The notes beneath the pieces are model-generated. The model was given only the letters and a program-made list of their open reading frames with translations. It was not told where the DNA came from and did not search any database. 64,000 nt of DNA, taken from the NCBI GenBank assembly GCA_965228065.1, contig OZ245788.1:4216001-4280000 (forward strand), written 5' to 3'. The position numbers were made by a program, and so were the translations under genes. Of this stretch, positions 1-8,610 are shown in pieces; within the stretch, counting starts at the first letter, position 1, and every line of letters starts with the position of its first letter. This stretch comes from Sphingobium_A sp965228065. Its GTDB lineage: Bacteria; Pseudomonadota; Alphaproteobacteria; Sphingomonadales; Sphingomonadaceae.

Positions 1-27
1 CGACCTGCGTGTCGGCGGCCCTTTTTT
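1..27 (+). terminator. Right half of a possible terminator of an upstream gene
   Basis: The window opens with GGCGGCC followed by a run of six T. This looks like the 3' arm and U-tract of an intrinsic terminator whose 5' arm lies outside the window. It cannot be confirmed without the preceding sequence. Confidence 0.3.
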
Positions 28-71
28 ATGCGTTGCGGGCCATGTGAACCGGTTCGCAATCAGGCACCCCA

Positions 72-100
72 TTGTGAACGGCACGCTCCGATGCTAAATC
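72..100 (+). promoter_or_regulatory. Candidate sigma-70 promoter for the leader peptide and ABC exporter
   Basis: TTGTGA (72-77) could be a -35 element. TAAATC (95-100) is 17 bases further on, or GCTAAA (93-98) is 15 bases further on, as a -10 element. It sits about 40 bases before the leader ORF at 139. This is a by-eye match only. Confidence 0.3.
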
Positions 101-138
101 TGGCCGGTCTTCACGCAAGTAAGAGGGAGGGGACATTG

Positions 139-204
139 ATGACATCGTCGACCCGTCTTTTCCCCTTTGGCAGGTACTGGATCACTGGCGCACTGCGCCA
201 CTAG
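139..204 (+). CDS. 21-residue leader peptide upstream of the ABC exporter
   Basis: A short ORF begins with ATG at 139 and ends with TAG at 202-204. It has a very strong ribosome site, AGGGAGGGG at 124-132, six bases before the start. The peptide ends ...PFGRYWITGALRH. Its last codons lie inside a hairpin (186-200), and two more hairpins follow before the exporter gene at 294. That arrangement is typical of translation-coupled attenuators. I do not recognise the peptide, so its inducer is unknown. The call rests on the ribosome site, position and folding, not on homology. Confidence 0.55.
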   Translation: MTSSTRLFPFGRYWITGALRH

Positions 205-282
205 GTCCTGAAACCTCCCGATCCCGGCGCTCCGCCAGGATCTTTCCCGACAGACTTGCATTGGAGACGGCGCACACGCGCC
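186..282 (+). promoter_or_regulatory. Putative attenuator: three hairpins with interchangeable arms
   Basis: Hairpin 1 is TGGCG/CGCCA at 186-200, inside the end of the leader ORF. Hairpin 2 is GATCC-c-GGCG/CGCC-a-GGATC at 220-242, followed by TTT. Hairpin 3 is GGCGC/GCGCC at 269-282, between the GGAG at 263-266 and the ATG at 294. The 5-base word GGCGC occurs at 187-191, 226-230 and 269-273, and its complement GCGCC at 195-199 and 278-282. Mutually exclusive pairings are therefore possible and could link leader translation to exporter expression. This is inferred from sequence only. Confidence 0.45.
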
Positions 283-293
283 GGTTTACGATT

Positions 294-2090
294 ATGACCG
301 AACTATCCCGCAAGGGGCCGCACGACAGCGTGCGTGCCGTCCTTGGTTTCGCTTTTCACCATTGGGCCGCGCAGAAGCTGCGGATCGTGACGATCTGCGC
401 CTTTGTCTGCATCGGTGTCGGCTTCGAAGTGTTGATGCCGATGATCGCCGGCCGCCTGGTCGATGCACTTGCCGCCGGCGATCGGCCGGACGTGCCGATG
501 CTGTTCGCGGCGATGGTTGCGCTTGGCATCGGCACGGTGTTCGCGCGCCACGTCTCGATCGCGGTGATCGTGCCATTCACGCTCAAGATGATGAGCGATG
601 TCGCCGAACACGCGTTTCGCCGCGTCCAGCGCTTTTCGACCGATTGGCACGCCAACAGCTTTGCCGGCTCGGTCGTGCGAAAGATCACGCGCGGCATGTG
701 GGCGATCGACATGCTCAACGATGTCGCGCTGATCCACATCCTTGGCTCGTTCGTCGTCTTGCTGGGCACGATGCTGTTGCTGGGCATGCATTGGCCGCTG
801 GTCGGGCTGGTGATGGGCCTGGGCGCCACGGCCTATGTCGTGCTGACGGTGCTGCTCGCCACCCGCTGGGTTGCCCCGGCATCCACATTGTCCAACGCCT
901 GGGATACGCGCATGGGCGGGCTGCTGTCGGATGCGATCGGGTGCAACGCAGTGGTGAAGGCATTCGGCGCCGAGACGCGCGAGGAGGATCGTTTCGCCCG
1001 CCTCGTCGATAAATGGCGCAGCCGGACACGGCGGACCTGGGTGCGCAGCACCTGGTCCGGGACGATGCAGCTTGCGCTGCTCTGGGGCCTGCGGACATTG
1101 GTGGTCGGCGCGGCGGTGTGGTTGTGGTGGCAGGGCCATGCGACGCCGGGCGACGTCACCTATGTCCTCACCAGCTATTTCGTGTTGCACGGGCATCTCG
1201 CGGACATCGGCTATCACGTCCATCACCTCCAGCGTGCGGTGAACGAGATGGAGGAACTGGTTGAAATCCATGCCCAGCCGCTCGGCATCGCCGATCGTGC
1301 CGACGCGGTGTCGATCGAGATCGGCGCTGGCGAAGTGTGTTTCGAGAATGTCACCTTCCGCTATGGCGCGCATTCGGTGCCGCTCTACGAAGATCTTTCG
1401 GTCACGATCCGGGGCGGCGAGCGGGTGGGGCTGGTCGGTCAGTCGGGATCGGGCAAGACGAGTTTCGTCAAACTGATCCAGCGGCTCTACGACGTCACCG
1501 GCGGCCGGGTCATGATCGATGGACAGGATGTCTCGCACGCAACGCAGCAATCGCTGCGTGCGCAGATCGCGATCGTCCAGCAGGAACCGATCCTGTTCCA
1601 CCGGAGCCTTGCCGACAATATCGCCTATGCACGGCCCGGTGCGACGCAAACGGAGATCGAGCGCGCCGCCCAACTCGCCAATGCGCACGACTTCATTGCG
1701 CGTCTGCCAAAGGGTTATGCCACATTGGTCGGCGAGCGTGGTGTGAAGCTGTCGGGCGGCGAGCGTCAGCGTGTGGCGCTGGCGCGTGCCTTTCTGGCGG
1801 ATGCGCCGATCCTGATCCTCGACGAAGCGACGTCCAGCCTGGATTCGGAGAGCGAGGCGCTGATCCAGCAGGCGATGGAGCGGCTGATGCAAGGCCGCAC
1901 CGCGATCGTGATCGCGCACCGGCTGTCGACGGTGCGAACGCTCGATCGTATCCTGGTGTTCGATCAGGGACGGATCGTCGAGGATGGCGACCACGCCACG
2001 CTGCTGGCCGATCCGGCGGGGCGTTACCGGCGGCTGTTCGATCGCCAGTCCGGCGCGGTGCGTGACGAGCCTGAATTCATCGACGCCTGA
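294..2090 (+). CDS. ABC exporter, fused permease and ATPase (ABCB/MsbA-like)
   Basis: A homodimeric half-transporter that should export a substrate across the inner membrane. The N-terminal half is a six-helix exporter membrane domain. The C-terminal half is a nucleotide-binding domain with Walker A GQSGSGKTS (about residue 382), signature LSGGERQR (about 486) and Walker B ILILDEATSSLD. I start at ATG 294; the frame stays open to a TTG at 261. A GGAG lies at 263-266, and the hairpin at 269-282 separates it from the ATG. The gene stands alone behind a leader peptide, so its expression may respond to translation stress or the exported compound. The substrate cannot be told. Family call is secure. 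Confidence 0.9.
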   Translation: MTELSRKGPHDSVRAVLGFAFHHWAAQKLRIVTICAFVCIGVGFEVLMPMIAGRLVDALAAGDRPDVPMLFAAMVALGIGTVFARHVSIAVIVPFTLKMMSDVAEHAFRRVQRFSTDWHANSFAGSVVRKITRGMWAIDMLNDVALIHILGSFVVLLGTMLLLGMHWPLVGLVMGLGATAYVVLTVLLATRWVAPASTLSNAWDTRMGGLLSDAIGCNAVVKAFGAETREEDRFARLVDKWRSRTRRTWVRSTWSGTMQLALLWGLRTLVVGAAVWLWWQGHATPGDVTYVLTSYFVLHGHLADIGYHVHHLQRAVNEMEELVEIHAQPLGIADRADAVSIEIGAGEVCFENVTFRYGAHSVPLYEDLSVTIRGGERVGLVGQSGSGKTSFVKLIQRLYDVTGGRVMIDGQDVSHATQQSLRAQIAIVQQEPILFHRSLADNIAYARPGATQTEIERAAQLANAHDFIARLPKGYATLVGERGVKLSGGERQRVALARAFLADAPILILDEATSSLDSESEALIQQAMERLMQGRTAIVIAHRLSTVRTLDRILVFDQGRIVEDGDHATLLADPAGRYRRLFDRQSGAVRDEPEFIDA

Positions 2091-2100
2091 GAGACGCAAC

Positions 2101-2128
2101 GCCCGCCGGGATGAGTTTCCCGGCGGGC
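2101..2128. terminator. Hairpin between convergent genes
   Basis: GCCCGCCGGG (2101-2110) pairs perfectly with CCCGGCGGGC (2119-2128) across an 8-base loop. It lies between the end of the ABC exporter and the end of the opposite-strand hydrolase. It has no clear U-tract, so it may be a barrier or Rho-linked structure rather than a classic terminator. Confidence 0.55.
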
Positions 2129-2156
2129 GCCACCGTGTATCTGGAGATCGTCGCGG

Positions 2157-3299
2157 TTATGCTGCGTCGATCGCGCCTTTCAGCAATGCCACGATTGCCG
2201 GCGCGGATTTGGCGCGGTCTCCGTCGTTCGTGGCCGAGAAGGCGACCCGCTTGCGCGCGAAATCGACCAGCACTTCGGCATAGGCCCGATTGTTGGAGCC
2301 ATTGTGCCAGATCTCGCCACCGGGGCGGGCGACCCAGCCCATCGCGTAATTCTCGGTATAGGGTGGGGTGTGCAGCGTCTTCCAGCTGTCGGGCTTCAGG
2401 AAGGACGCGGGCATGGTCATATGCGCGTTCAAATATTTGATCATGTCGGCCAGCGTCATGTGGATCAGCCCGGCTGGGCCGAGCACTGCGGGCAGATCGA
2501 CGGGGATCGTGCCGCCCAGCGGCACCGGGACCAGCTTCGGCGGATCGCCTGACAGCATATGGCCGACAGGCTGATCGAGCTTGCCCGGAGTACCGGGCGC
2601 GCCGAACCCGGCAGATTTCTGGCCAAGCGGTTTCAGCACATGGGCGGTGACCAGATCCTCCCACGATTTCTTGTAGACCACTTCCAGCATGGTGCCGGCG
2701 ACGACATAGCCGCTGTTCGAATAGAGCATCTTCTCGCCCGGCGCGGCGATCGGATCGTCGGCCAGCGCCAATACCGAATAGCGGAGACGATCGGGGCGGG
2801 GGTCGGCCGGGTTGGCGACGGGGAAGCTCATCATCTCCGGCTGCGCGATGCCGCGGGGCAGGCCGGAATGGTGGCTGCACAAATGGCGGAACGTCACCCG
2901 CTTGTAGCTTTCCTTCATCGCGGGCGCGGCGCTGCCCAATATGTCGGCGACGGTGGTGTCCCAACTGATCCCACCCTGTTCGACAAGGCGCGCGACCAGT
3001 GTCGACGTATAGGATTTGGAGATCGAGCCGATATGCCAGAGGTCGTTGGCGGTCACCGGCACCGCGGCATCGAGCGAGCGCAGGCCGTCGACGACGATCT
3101 TCGGCTTGCCTGTATTGAACGAGCCAGCCCCACCGAGTGCGGGGATTCCGCCGGTCGCGCGAAGCTTGGCAAGGCCTGCCGGGGTGAAACTGTCCAGGGT
3201 CAACGGAGCGTCGGCGGCAAGGGCGCGGGCCGGCAGGCTCAACATGCCGGCGGCGGCGAACAGGCCCAGCAGATGCTCGCGTCTCGATTGCTCGATCAT
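2157..3299 (-). CDS. Serine hydrolase of the beta-lactamase / D-aminopeptidase family
   Basis: A 380-residue exported penicillin-binding-protein-like hydrolase (class C beta-lactamase, DD-peptidase or esterase family). The active-site motifs are visible: SISK at 92-95 (nucleophile Ser92 and Lys95), YSN at 193-195, and HNG near 335 in place of the KTG triad. The N-terminus has a twin-arginine-like SRREHLL followed by a hydrophobic stretch ending ALA-AD, so export is expected. A GAGGGG ribosome site precedes the ATG. It is divergent from the D-aminoacylase-like gene at 3554 across a palindrome-rich promoter region, which suggests joint control and a substrate containing D-amino acids. The true substrate (peptide, ester or lactam) is not determined. 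Confidence 0.85.
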   Translation of the reverse strand: MIEQSRREHLLGLFAAAGMLSLPARALAADAPLTLDSFTPAGLAKLRATGGIPALGGAGSFNTGKPKIVVDGLRSLDAAVPVTANDLWHIGSISKSYTSTLVARLVEQGGISWDTTVADILGSAAPAMKESYKRVTFRHLCSHHSGLPRGIAQPEMMSFPVANPADPRPDRLRYSVLALADDPIAAPGEKMLYSNSGYVVAGTMLEVVYKKSWEDLVTAHVLKPLGQKSAGFGAPGTPGKLDQPVGHMLSGDPPKLVPVPLGGTIPVDLPAVLGPAGLIHMTLADMIKYLNAHMTMPASFLKPDSWKTLHTPPYTENYAMGWVARPGGEIWHNGSNNRAYAEVLVDFARKRVAFSATNDGDRAKSAPAIVALLKGAIDAA

Positions 3300-3393
3300 T
3301 GTCCGATACCCCTCTCGTTGCGTTTTCGCGCTGAACGCCTGTCGCGATCGATGTGCCGCCTGGGCGTCGAACCCGCTGAACCTTATTGGTCTG

Positions 3394-3465
3394 ATTGGGA
3401 TCGTATTATCCCAATTGGAGAATTGTCAATTGATCTTGGCGGAATTGTCGGGGATTATCCCGTTC
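3394..3465. promoter_or_regulatory. Divergent promoter region with operator-like palindromes
   Basis: On the minus strand TTGACA (3424-3429) is followed 15 bases on by TAATAC, a good promoter for the hydrolase at 3299. ATTGGGAT/ATCCCAAT (3394-3401 and 3408-3415) is a perfect inverted repeat over that -10. CCAATTGG (3411-3418) and a CGGGGATTATCCCG-type repeat near 3448-3462 lie close by. A repressor binding here could control both divergent genes. No regulator gene is adjacent. Confidence 0.5.
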
Positions 3466-3553
3466 TGAAAATTGGCGTTGAACGCGGGTCGAGGCTGCTT
3501 TAGCCCTCGCTTCAAACGGATAATGGCGGCCCGGCCGCTGAGAGAGGTACAGC

Positions 3554-5476
3554 ATGACCAGGATGATGACGGCAATGTTGGCGATTGCGGTCGCCGGATC
3601 GACCATGGCGGGGGCTGCCAATGCCGCACCGGCCAGCCCGAGCTATGACGTGATCATCCGCAACGGCACGGTGTTCGATGGCACCGGTACCGAGGGGCGC
3701 GTCACCGATGTCGGGATCGTCGGCGACCGCGTGGTCGCGATCGGCGATCTTTCGAAAGCCAGCGGCGCGATCGTGAAGGACGCGACCGGCCTCTTTGTCT
3801 CGCCGGGCTTTATCAGCGTCCACGATCATAGTGCACCGACATCCTATGCGCGGCCCGAGGGGATTTTGACCCAGGGCGTGACCACGGCCATCGCCAATCC
3901 CGACGGCGGCGGCGAGCTCGATCTGGTCAAGCAGCTCAACGTACCGCTGGGGCTCAACTATGGCGGCTATATCGGTTTCAACTCGGTGTGGGGCAATGTG
4001 GTCGGCTACGACAATCGCCGCGCCACGCCCGATGAGATCGAGCGGATGAAGGCGCTTGTGCTCAAGGGGCTCGAAGATGGCGCGTTCGGCCTGTCCTCGG
4101 GTCTCGACTACAAGCCGTCCTTCTGGGCCACCGCCGATGAGGTCATCGCGGTCGGCAAGGTCGCGTCGGGATGGCGGACCAATTTCACCAATCACGAACG
4201 CGTCTTTCCCGGCAATGGCTACAGCTCGATGGCCGGCATGCGTGAGACGCTGGAGATCGGCGAGAAGGCCGGGATGATGCCCGTCATCACCCATATGAAG
4301 TTGCAGGGCAGGGACAACGGCAAGACCGTGGAAGCGCTCGCGCTGGCGACCGACGCCAAGAAGCAGGGTTACGACGTCGGCATGGACGCCTATCCCTATA
4401 CCTATGGCTCGACCAGCCTGGAGCAGCTCACCATCCCGTCCTGGGCACAGGAAGGCGGCCGGGACGCGATGCTCGCGCGTTTCAAGGATCCGGCGCTTCG
4501 TGCGAAGATCATCGCCGACACCAACGAGCAGGTCGAGGTGCGCTGGATGGGCCCCAAGGGCGTCTATATCGTCGATATCGAGAAGCGTTTGCCCGTCGAG
4601 ATGGCGGCGCGCGGCAATATTTCGGCCGGTGAGGCGATCGTCCAGTTGCTCGAAGAGGGCAATCGCCGCGTGCTGCTGAGCTTCGGCACCGAGGAGGATC
4701 AGGCAGCTTTGCTCAAGGATCCGCTGCAGGTGGTTTCGTGCGATTGCGGCGCCAACACGTCCAAGGTCGGCCATCCGCGCAACTGGGGTTCGTTCCCGCG
4801 CTTCCTGGGCCGCTATGTGCGCGAGCAGAAGCTGGTGAGCTGGGGTGAAGCCGTGCGCAAGATGACCGCGCTGCCCGCCGCGATGGTCGGCCTGTCCGAG
4901 CGCGGCTATCTGCTGCCCGGCATGGTTGCGGACATCACTTTGTTCGATCCGAAGACGGTAATCGACCGGTCGACGGTGGAAGCACCGACATTGCCGTCGA
5001 TCGGCATCGCCAGCGTGATCGTGAACGGCAAGTTCGCGCTTGATGCCGGCAAGGTGACCGACGGCACCTTCGGTGCGCGCCTGGTCCGCTCGCGCCACGA
5101 ACCCTCGCGCCCGATGAATTTCGACATCGCACGCAGCGTTTCGGCCAAGGGCGCTGTCGGCGGCGCGACCGTCGCGATCAACCTGACCCAGGCCGCGAAT
5201 GCCGCGGCGCCGACGGGCAAGGTGAGCGTCAAGGGATTGCCGGGCGGTACGCTCAGCTTCACGCCGAGCATCCTGCAGACGACCAAGGGCTGGGCAAGCG
5301 TCACCGGCACCGGCAAGCGCGGCAAGGGCAAGACAGAGGCGATCACGCTCCAGTTCGAACAGGCCGATCCGTTCGGTGACGGCAAGCCGACGCTGACCGT
5401 GCTGGCGGACGGCAAGCCAATCCTTGAGGGGGCATTGCCGGCCGGTGGGGTGACTGTGATCGAAGGCGGGAAGTAG
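3554..5476 (+). CDS. Exported D-aminoacylase-like amidohydrolase
   Basis: A 640-residue metal-dependent amidohydrolase of the N-acyl-D-amino-acid deacylase type (Amidohydro_3). It has a Sec signal peptide ending ANA-AP. The metal-binding strand-1 motif reads SVHDHS (His90, His92). Further family signatures are GVTTAIANPDGG, THMKLQG and DAYPYTYGSTS. In classical D-aminoacylase the loop after GVTT carries a metal-binding Cys in GNCG; here the matching place reads NPDGGG, with Asp117. An extra C-terminal domain of about 110 residues follows the barrel. The start is set by GAGAGG six bases before the ATG. It is divergent from a beta-lactamase-fold hydrolase. Exact substrate unknown. Confidence 0.82.
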   Translation: MTRMMTAMLAIAVAGSTMAGAANAAPASPSYDVIIRNGTVFDGTGTEGRVTDVGIVGDRVVAIGDLSKASGAIVKDATGLFVSPGFISVHDHSAPTSYARPEGILTQGVTTAIANPDGGGELDLVKQLNVPLGLNYGGYIGFNSVWGNVVGYDNRRATPDEIERMKALVLKGLEDGAFGLSSGLDYKPSFWATADEVIAVGKVASGWRTNFTNHERVFPGNGYSSMAGMRETLEIGEKAGMMPVITHMKLQGRDNGKTVEALALATDAKKQGYDVGMDAYPYTYGSTSLEQLTIPSWAQEGGRDAMLARFKDPALRAKIIADTNEQVEVRWMGPKGVYIVDIEKRLPVEMAARGNISAGEAIVQLLEEGNRRVLLSFGTEEDQAALLKDPLQVVSCDCGANTSKVGHPRNWGSFPRFLGRYVREQKLVSWGEAVRKMTALPAAMVGLSERGYLLPGMVADITLFDPKTVIDRSTVEAPTLPSIGIASVIVNGKFALDAGKVTDGTFGARLVRSRHEPSRPMNFDIARSVSAKGAVGGATVAINLTQAANAAAPTGKVSVKGLPGGTLSFTPSILQTTKGWASVTGTGKRGKGKTEAITLQFEQADPFGDGKPTLTVLADGKPILEGALPAGGVTVIEGGK

Positions 5477-5493
5477 GAAAATGGGGATATTTG

Positions 5494-5681
5494 CCTCTCC
5501 TCCCTGCGCGTAGCGTGGGGAGGGGGACCGCCAGCCGAAGGCTGGTGGTGGAGGGGAAATGCGATGTCACCATCGCGCTGAATCCTGGTTGGCCCGTCGG
5601 GAAAGGGCATCGCATTTCCCCTCCACCACGCGACTATGTCGCGCGGTCCCCCTCCCCATCGCTATGCGATAGGGAGGAGAG
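5494..5681. repeat. Nested palindromic repeat, family 1 (copy A)
   Basis: Outer arms (about 5494-5530 and 5643-5681) carry CTCCTCCC...GGGGAGGGGGACCG and its complement. Inner arms GGTGGAGGGGAAATGCGATG (5547-5566) and its complement (5609-5628) flank a short core. It lies between the convergent ends of the amidohydrolase and the ABC-F gene. A second member with the same words is at 63448-63578. Confidence 0.7.
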
Positions 5682-5687
5682 TCCGAT

Positions 5688-7265
5688 CTATCCCAACACC
5701 ACCCGCCGCTCGATCCCGATCGCATCGAGAAACGCCTCGTCATGGCTCACCACGAGCAGCGCGCCGTCATAGCTGCGTAAGCCCGCCTCGACCGCCTCCA
5801 TCGAGGCGATATCGAGATGGTTGGTCGGTTCGTCGAGGATCAGCAAAGATGGCGGCTTTGCCCCACCCAGCACGCAGGCAAGGCCGGCGCGCAGCATCTG
5901 GCCGCCGCTGAGCGTCGAGGCGATCTGCAGCGCCGCATCCGCCCTGAACATGAAACGGGCGAGCGCGGCGCGGCATGCATTCTCGTCGCGCTCGCCGGTC
6001 AGCCGCACGAAATTGTCGCGGATCGAGCTGTCGGGATCGAGCAGGCTGACGCGCTGGTCGAGCATGGCGACGCCGGCAATGGTGCGGACGGTTCCGGACC
6101 AGGGTTTCAACGCGCCGGTGACGAGCGAGAGCAGGGTGGTCTTGCCCGATCCGTTCTCACCGATAATGGCAACACGCTCGGGTCCGCTGATCGTCAGCGA
6201 GACATTCTCGAGGATCGGCTGATCCGGCGCATAGCCGGCAATCACGTTATCGATCTCCAGCACCGTCCGGTTTGCCGGCAGTCCGGATGGCGGAATGACG
6301 ACCGACATGGTCTTCAGGATTTCGATACGCTCACGCGCCGAAGCCGCGATTTCGGCCGCATGCGCGCGTTGACGCTGCGCCAGTCGCGCATATTCTCCGC
6401 TGCTGTCTTCGGCATTGTCCTTGCGCTTGCCGAGCAGAATGCGCGGAAGATCTCCCTTCGCGTTCCTGCGCCGACCCGCCGAGTCCTTGCGTGCCTTGCG
6501 CTCGACGCTGTCCTGCACGCGTCGTTCGACCTGCGCGATCTGCTTTTCAGCGTCGGCCAGTTCGCGTTCCGCGGCCTCGAGCTCCGCCTGTTTGCGTTCG
6601 CGATAGCGGCTCCAGTTCCCGCCATAGCGGGTCGCGCCAAGCGTGGTCAGTTCGACGATGGCGTCCATCGTTTCGAGCAACTCGCGATCATGACTGACCA
6701 CGATCGCGCCCGCGCGCCAGCCGGCGAGCAGCGCGATCACCGCATCGCGGCCGGCACGGTCGAGATTGTTGGTCGGTTCGTCGAGCAGCAGGAAATCGGG
6801 CTCTGCAAAGACGGCGCCGGCCAGGCTGGCGCGCGTACGCTGTCCTCCCGAAAGCACAGTCAATGGCGTGTCTGGCAAGGCATCCAGGCCGACACGGCCA
6901 AGTGCCGTGCGCATGCGGTCCTCAATCGTCCAGTCGGCATCGGCGAGCTCGTCGATGCCGGCGGTGCCGTTTTCGGCGCGGCGAAGCAGGGCGAGCGCAC
7001 CGGTTGTGCCGAACAGGTCGGCGACGGTCTGGTCCGCCCCAACCTGCACGGCCTGGTGCAACAAGCCGATCGTGCCGTTGATCGAGATCGTTCCGGACAA
7101 CGGGCGCAACTCGCCCGTTATCAGCCGGAGCAAGGTGGATTTGCCGACGCCGTTACGGCCGACCAGGCCGGCGCGCTCGGCGCCGAAGCTCAGATCGAGA
7201 TCGGAAAGGACGCTGCGCGCGTCAGGCGTGGACCAGGAGAGATTGGAGAGTGTGATGGCAGGCAT
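5688..7265 (-). CDS. ABC-F family ATPase (duplicated ATPase, no membrane domain)
   Basis: A soluble twin-ATPase protein of about 525 residues, of the ABC-F class that works on ribosomes (translation factors and antibiotic-protection proteins). Both halves are complete: Walker A GRNGVGKST and GENGSGKTT, signatures LSGGQRTR and LSGGQMLR, Walker B LLLDEPTNNLD and LLILDEPTNHLD. A charged linker rich in Arg, Lys and Glu joins the halves, as in Uup/EttA types. The ATG at 7265 is preferred over the longer frame to 7286 because AGGGA lies about eight bases upstream. Which ABC-F subgroup it belongs to cannot be told by eye. Confidence 0.88.
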   Translation of the reverse strand: MPAITLSNLSWSTPDARSVLSDLDLSFGAERAGLVGRNGVGKSTLLRLITGELRPLSGTISINGTIGLLHQAVQVGADQTVADLFGTTGALALLRRAENGTAGIDELADADWTIEDRMRTALGRVGLDALPDTPLTVLSGGQRTRASLAGAVFAEPDFLLLDEPTNNLDRAGRDAVIALLAGWRAGAIVVSHDRELLETMDAIVELTTLGATRYGGNWSRYRERKQAELEAAERELADAEKQIAQVERRVQDSVERKARKDSAGRRRNAKGDLPRILLGKRKDNAEDSSGEYARLAQRQRAHAAEIAASARERIEILKTMSVVIPPSGLPANRTVLEIDNVIAGYAPDQPILENVSLTISGPERVAIIGENGSGKTTLLSLVTGALKPWSGTVRTIAGVAMLDQRVSLLDPDSSIRDNFVRLTGERDENACRAALARFMFRADAALQIASTLSGGQMLRAGLACVLGGAKPPSLLILDEPTNHLDIASMEAVEAGLRSYDGALLVVSHDEAFLDAIGIERRVVLG

Positions 7266-7400
7266 GGAGATTTTCCCTGATGGCAAAGCGAATGGGCGTT
7301 GCTGTCGGGTTGAAATCCATGAGTGCGCATAATCCGTTATTGGTCGAGTTGACCGATGATAGGGGCAGAATTGCGCGGTTTCAAGCAGCGGTGCTGCGCG

Positions 7401-8498
7401 TCAGACGCGGAGCTGCCATCCGCGCCGTATCAGCGCCAATGTGATCGCGATCGAAAGCGCACCGGCGATGACCGCGTAGAGCAACGACGCCCAGGGCAAG
7501 GCGAGGCCGGTTTGCGCGAGGGCATCGAACGATATCTTCCAGATCCGCTCGCCGTCGATGCGAACGACGAGCAGCGCGGTGAGCAGAGCGTGGACGACAT
7601 AAAGCGTCAGTGCGTCGCGGCCGAGCATCGCGGTGAAGCTCGCCGCCTTGATCTCGCCGATCATCGACCATGTCGCGCGCAACACCGCAAGCAGGGCCAG
7701 CCCGATCCCGGCGGTCAGCAAGGTGAAGCTTGGCGTCCATAGTGCCTTGTTGAGCGGCCATGCGACGACGGCCATGGCGGCGAGGGCAAGGCAGATCAGC
7801 GCGGCGACGGCAGGCGTGCCGACCGCATTGCCGTTCCGGAAGGTAAGCCGCTGCACGGCCACGCCGATCAACCCGGTGGAAATAGCGGACAGTGTCGAGA
7901 GCGGCCCTTCGGGATCCCAGGTCTCGCGAAACAGCCGCCCCGGCAGCAAGGCCCGATCGAGCCAGCTGCTCATGCCCTGTCCCGCCGCCATGCTGGCCGC
8001 CGCTTCGCCCGGCGCGGGCAGGTGGAGCAGCACCCCATGGACGGCAAGCAGCGCGATTGCGAGCAGCAGCGGGCCGCGCCAGCCACGCGTGGCGCGGCAG
8101 ACAATGGCGCAGACCAGATACACGATGGCGATGCGTTCGAGCACGCCGGTGAAACGGATCGAAGGCAGATCGAACCGCGCCAGGACGATCCGGCCGATCA
8201 GCGCGCCGATCGCCAGCCCGATCAGATAGAGCAAAGCCGAGCGGCGGACGATCCGGGAGATGCCGGGTGGCGGATCACGGCGGTCGAGCGCCAGCGGCAA
8301 TGCCAGCCCGGATGCCAGCAGGAACATGGGAAAAACGAGATCGGCAAAGGTAAAGCCGTCCCATTCGGCATGGACCAGAAAGGGAAGGGCGACCTCACCC
8401 GATCCCTGGAGATTGACGAGTATCATGCCGAGCACCGCGATGCCGCGGAGCGCGTCGAGCGCGCCGTCACGCGCCATAGAGGCGTTCGATCGTTGCAT
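7401..8498 (-). CDS. NagX-like membrane acyltransferase (DUF5009/DUF1624 type)
   Basis: A polytopic inner-membrane protein of 365 residues with about ten hydrophobic segments. It opens with the signature RDGALDALRGIAVLGMILVN, typical of the heparan-alpha-glucosaminide acetyltransferase-like / NagX family. Members are often linked to amino-sugar use, and several such genes (kinase, nagA, deaminase, murQ) lie at 20.8-25 kb here. The ATG at 8498 is chosen because GGAGG lies six bases upstream; the frame itself runs back to 8543. Function as an N-acetylglucosamine-related acyltransferase or transporter is family knowledge, not proven. Confidence 0.75.
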   Translation of the reverse strand: MQRSNASMARDGALDALRGIAVLGMILVNLQGSGEVALPFLVHAEWDGFTFADLVFPMFLLASGLALPLALDRRDPPPGISRIVRRSALLYLIGLAIGALIGRIVLARFDLPSIRFTGVLERIAIVYLVCAIVCRATRGWRGPLLLAIALLAVHGVLLHLPAPGEAAASMAAGQGMSSWLDRALLPGRLFRETWDPEGPLSTLSAISTGLIGVAVQRLTFRNGNAVGTPAVAALICLALAAMAVVAWPLNKALWTPSFTLLTAGIGLALLAVLRATWSMIGEIKAASFTAMLGRDALTLYVVHALLTALLVVRIDGERIWKISFDALAQTGLALPWASLLYAVIAGALSIAITLALIRRGWQLRV

Positions 8499-8610
8499 GC
8501 TTGTCCTCCCCGCCATGCGCGATCTTAGTTCGCGCGCCAGCAAACCGGAATGGCGAAGAATGGATGGCGGCTATCCGGAAGATTTGACATCGGTGCGTAA
8601 TAAGCGATGG

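Noticed and set aside
3512..5098. 528-codon minus frame opposite the amidohydrolase
   Set aside because: Same shadow composition, and no motifs; the plus strand carries the signal peptide and metal motifs.
5494..5681. CRISPR-like or small RNA gene
   Set aside because: There are only nested inverted arms, not regularly spaced direct repeats; a palindromic intergenic repeat explains it.
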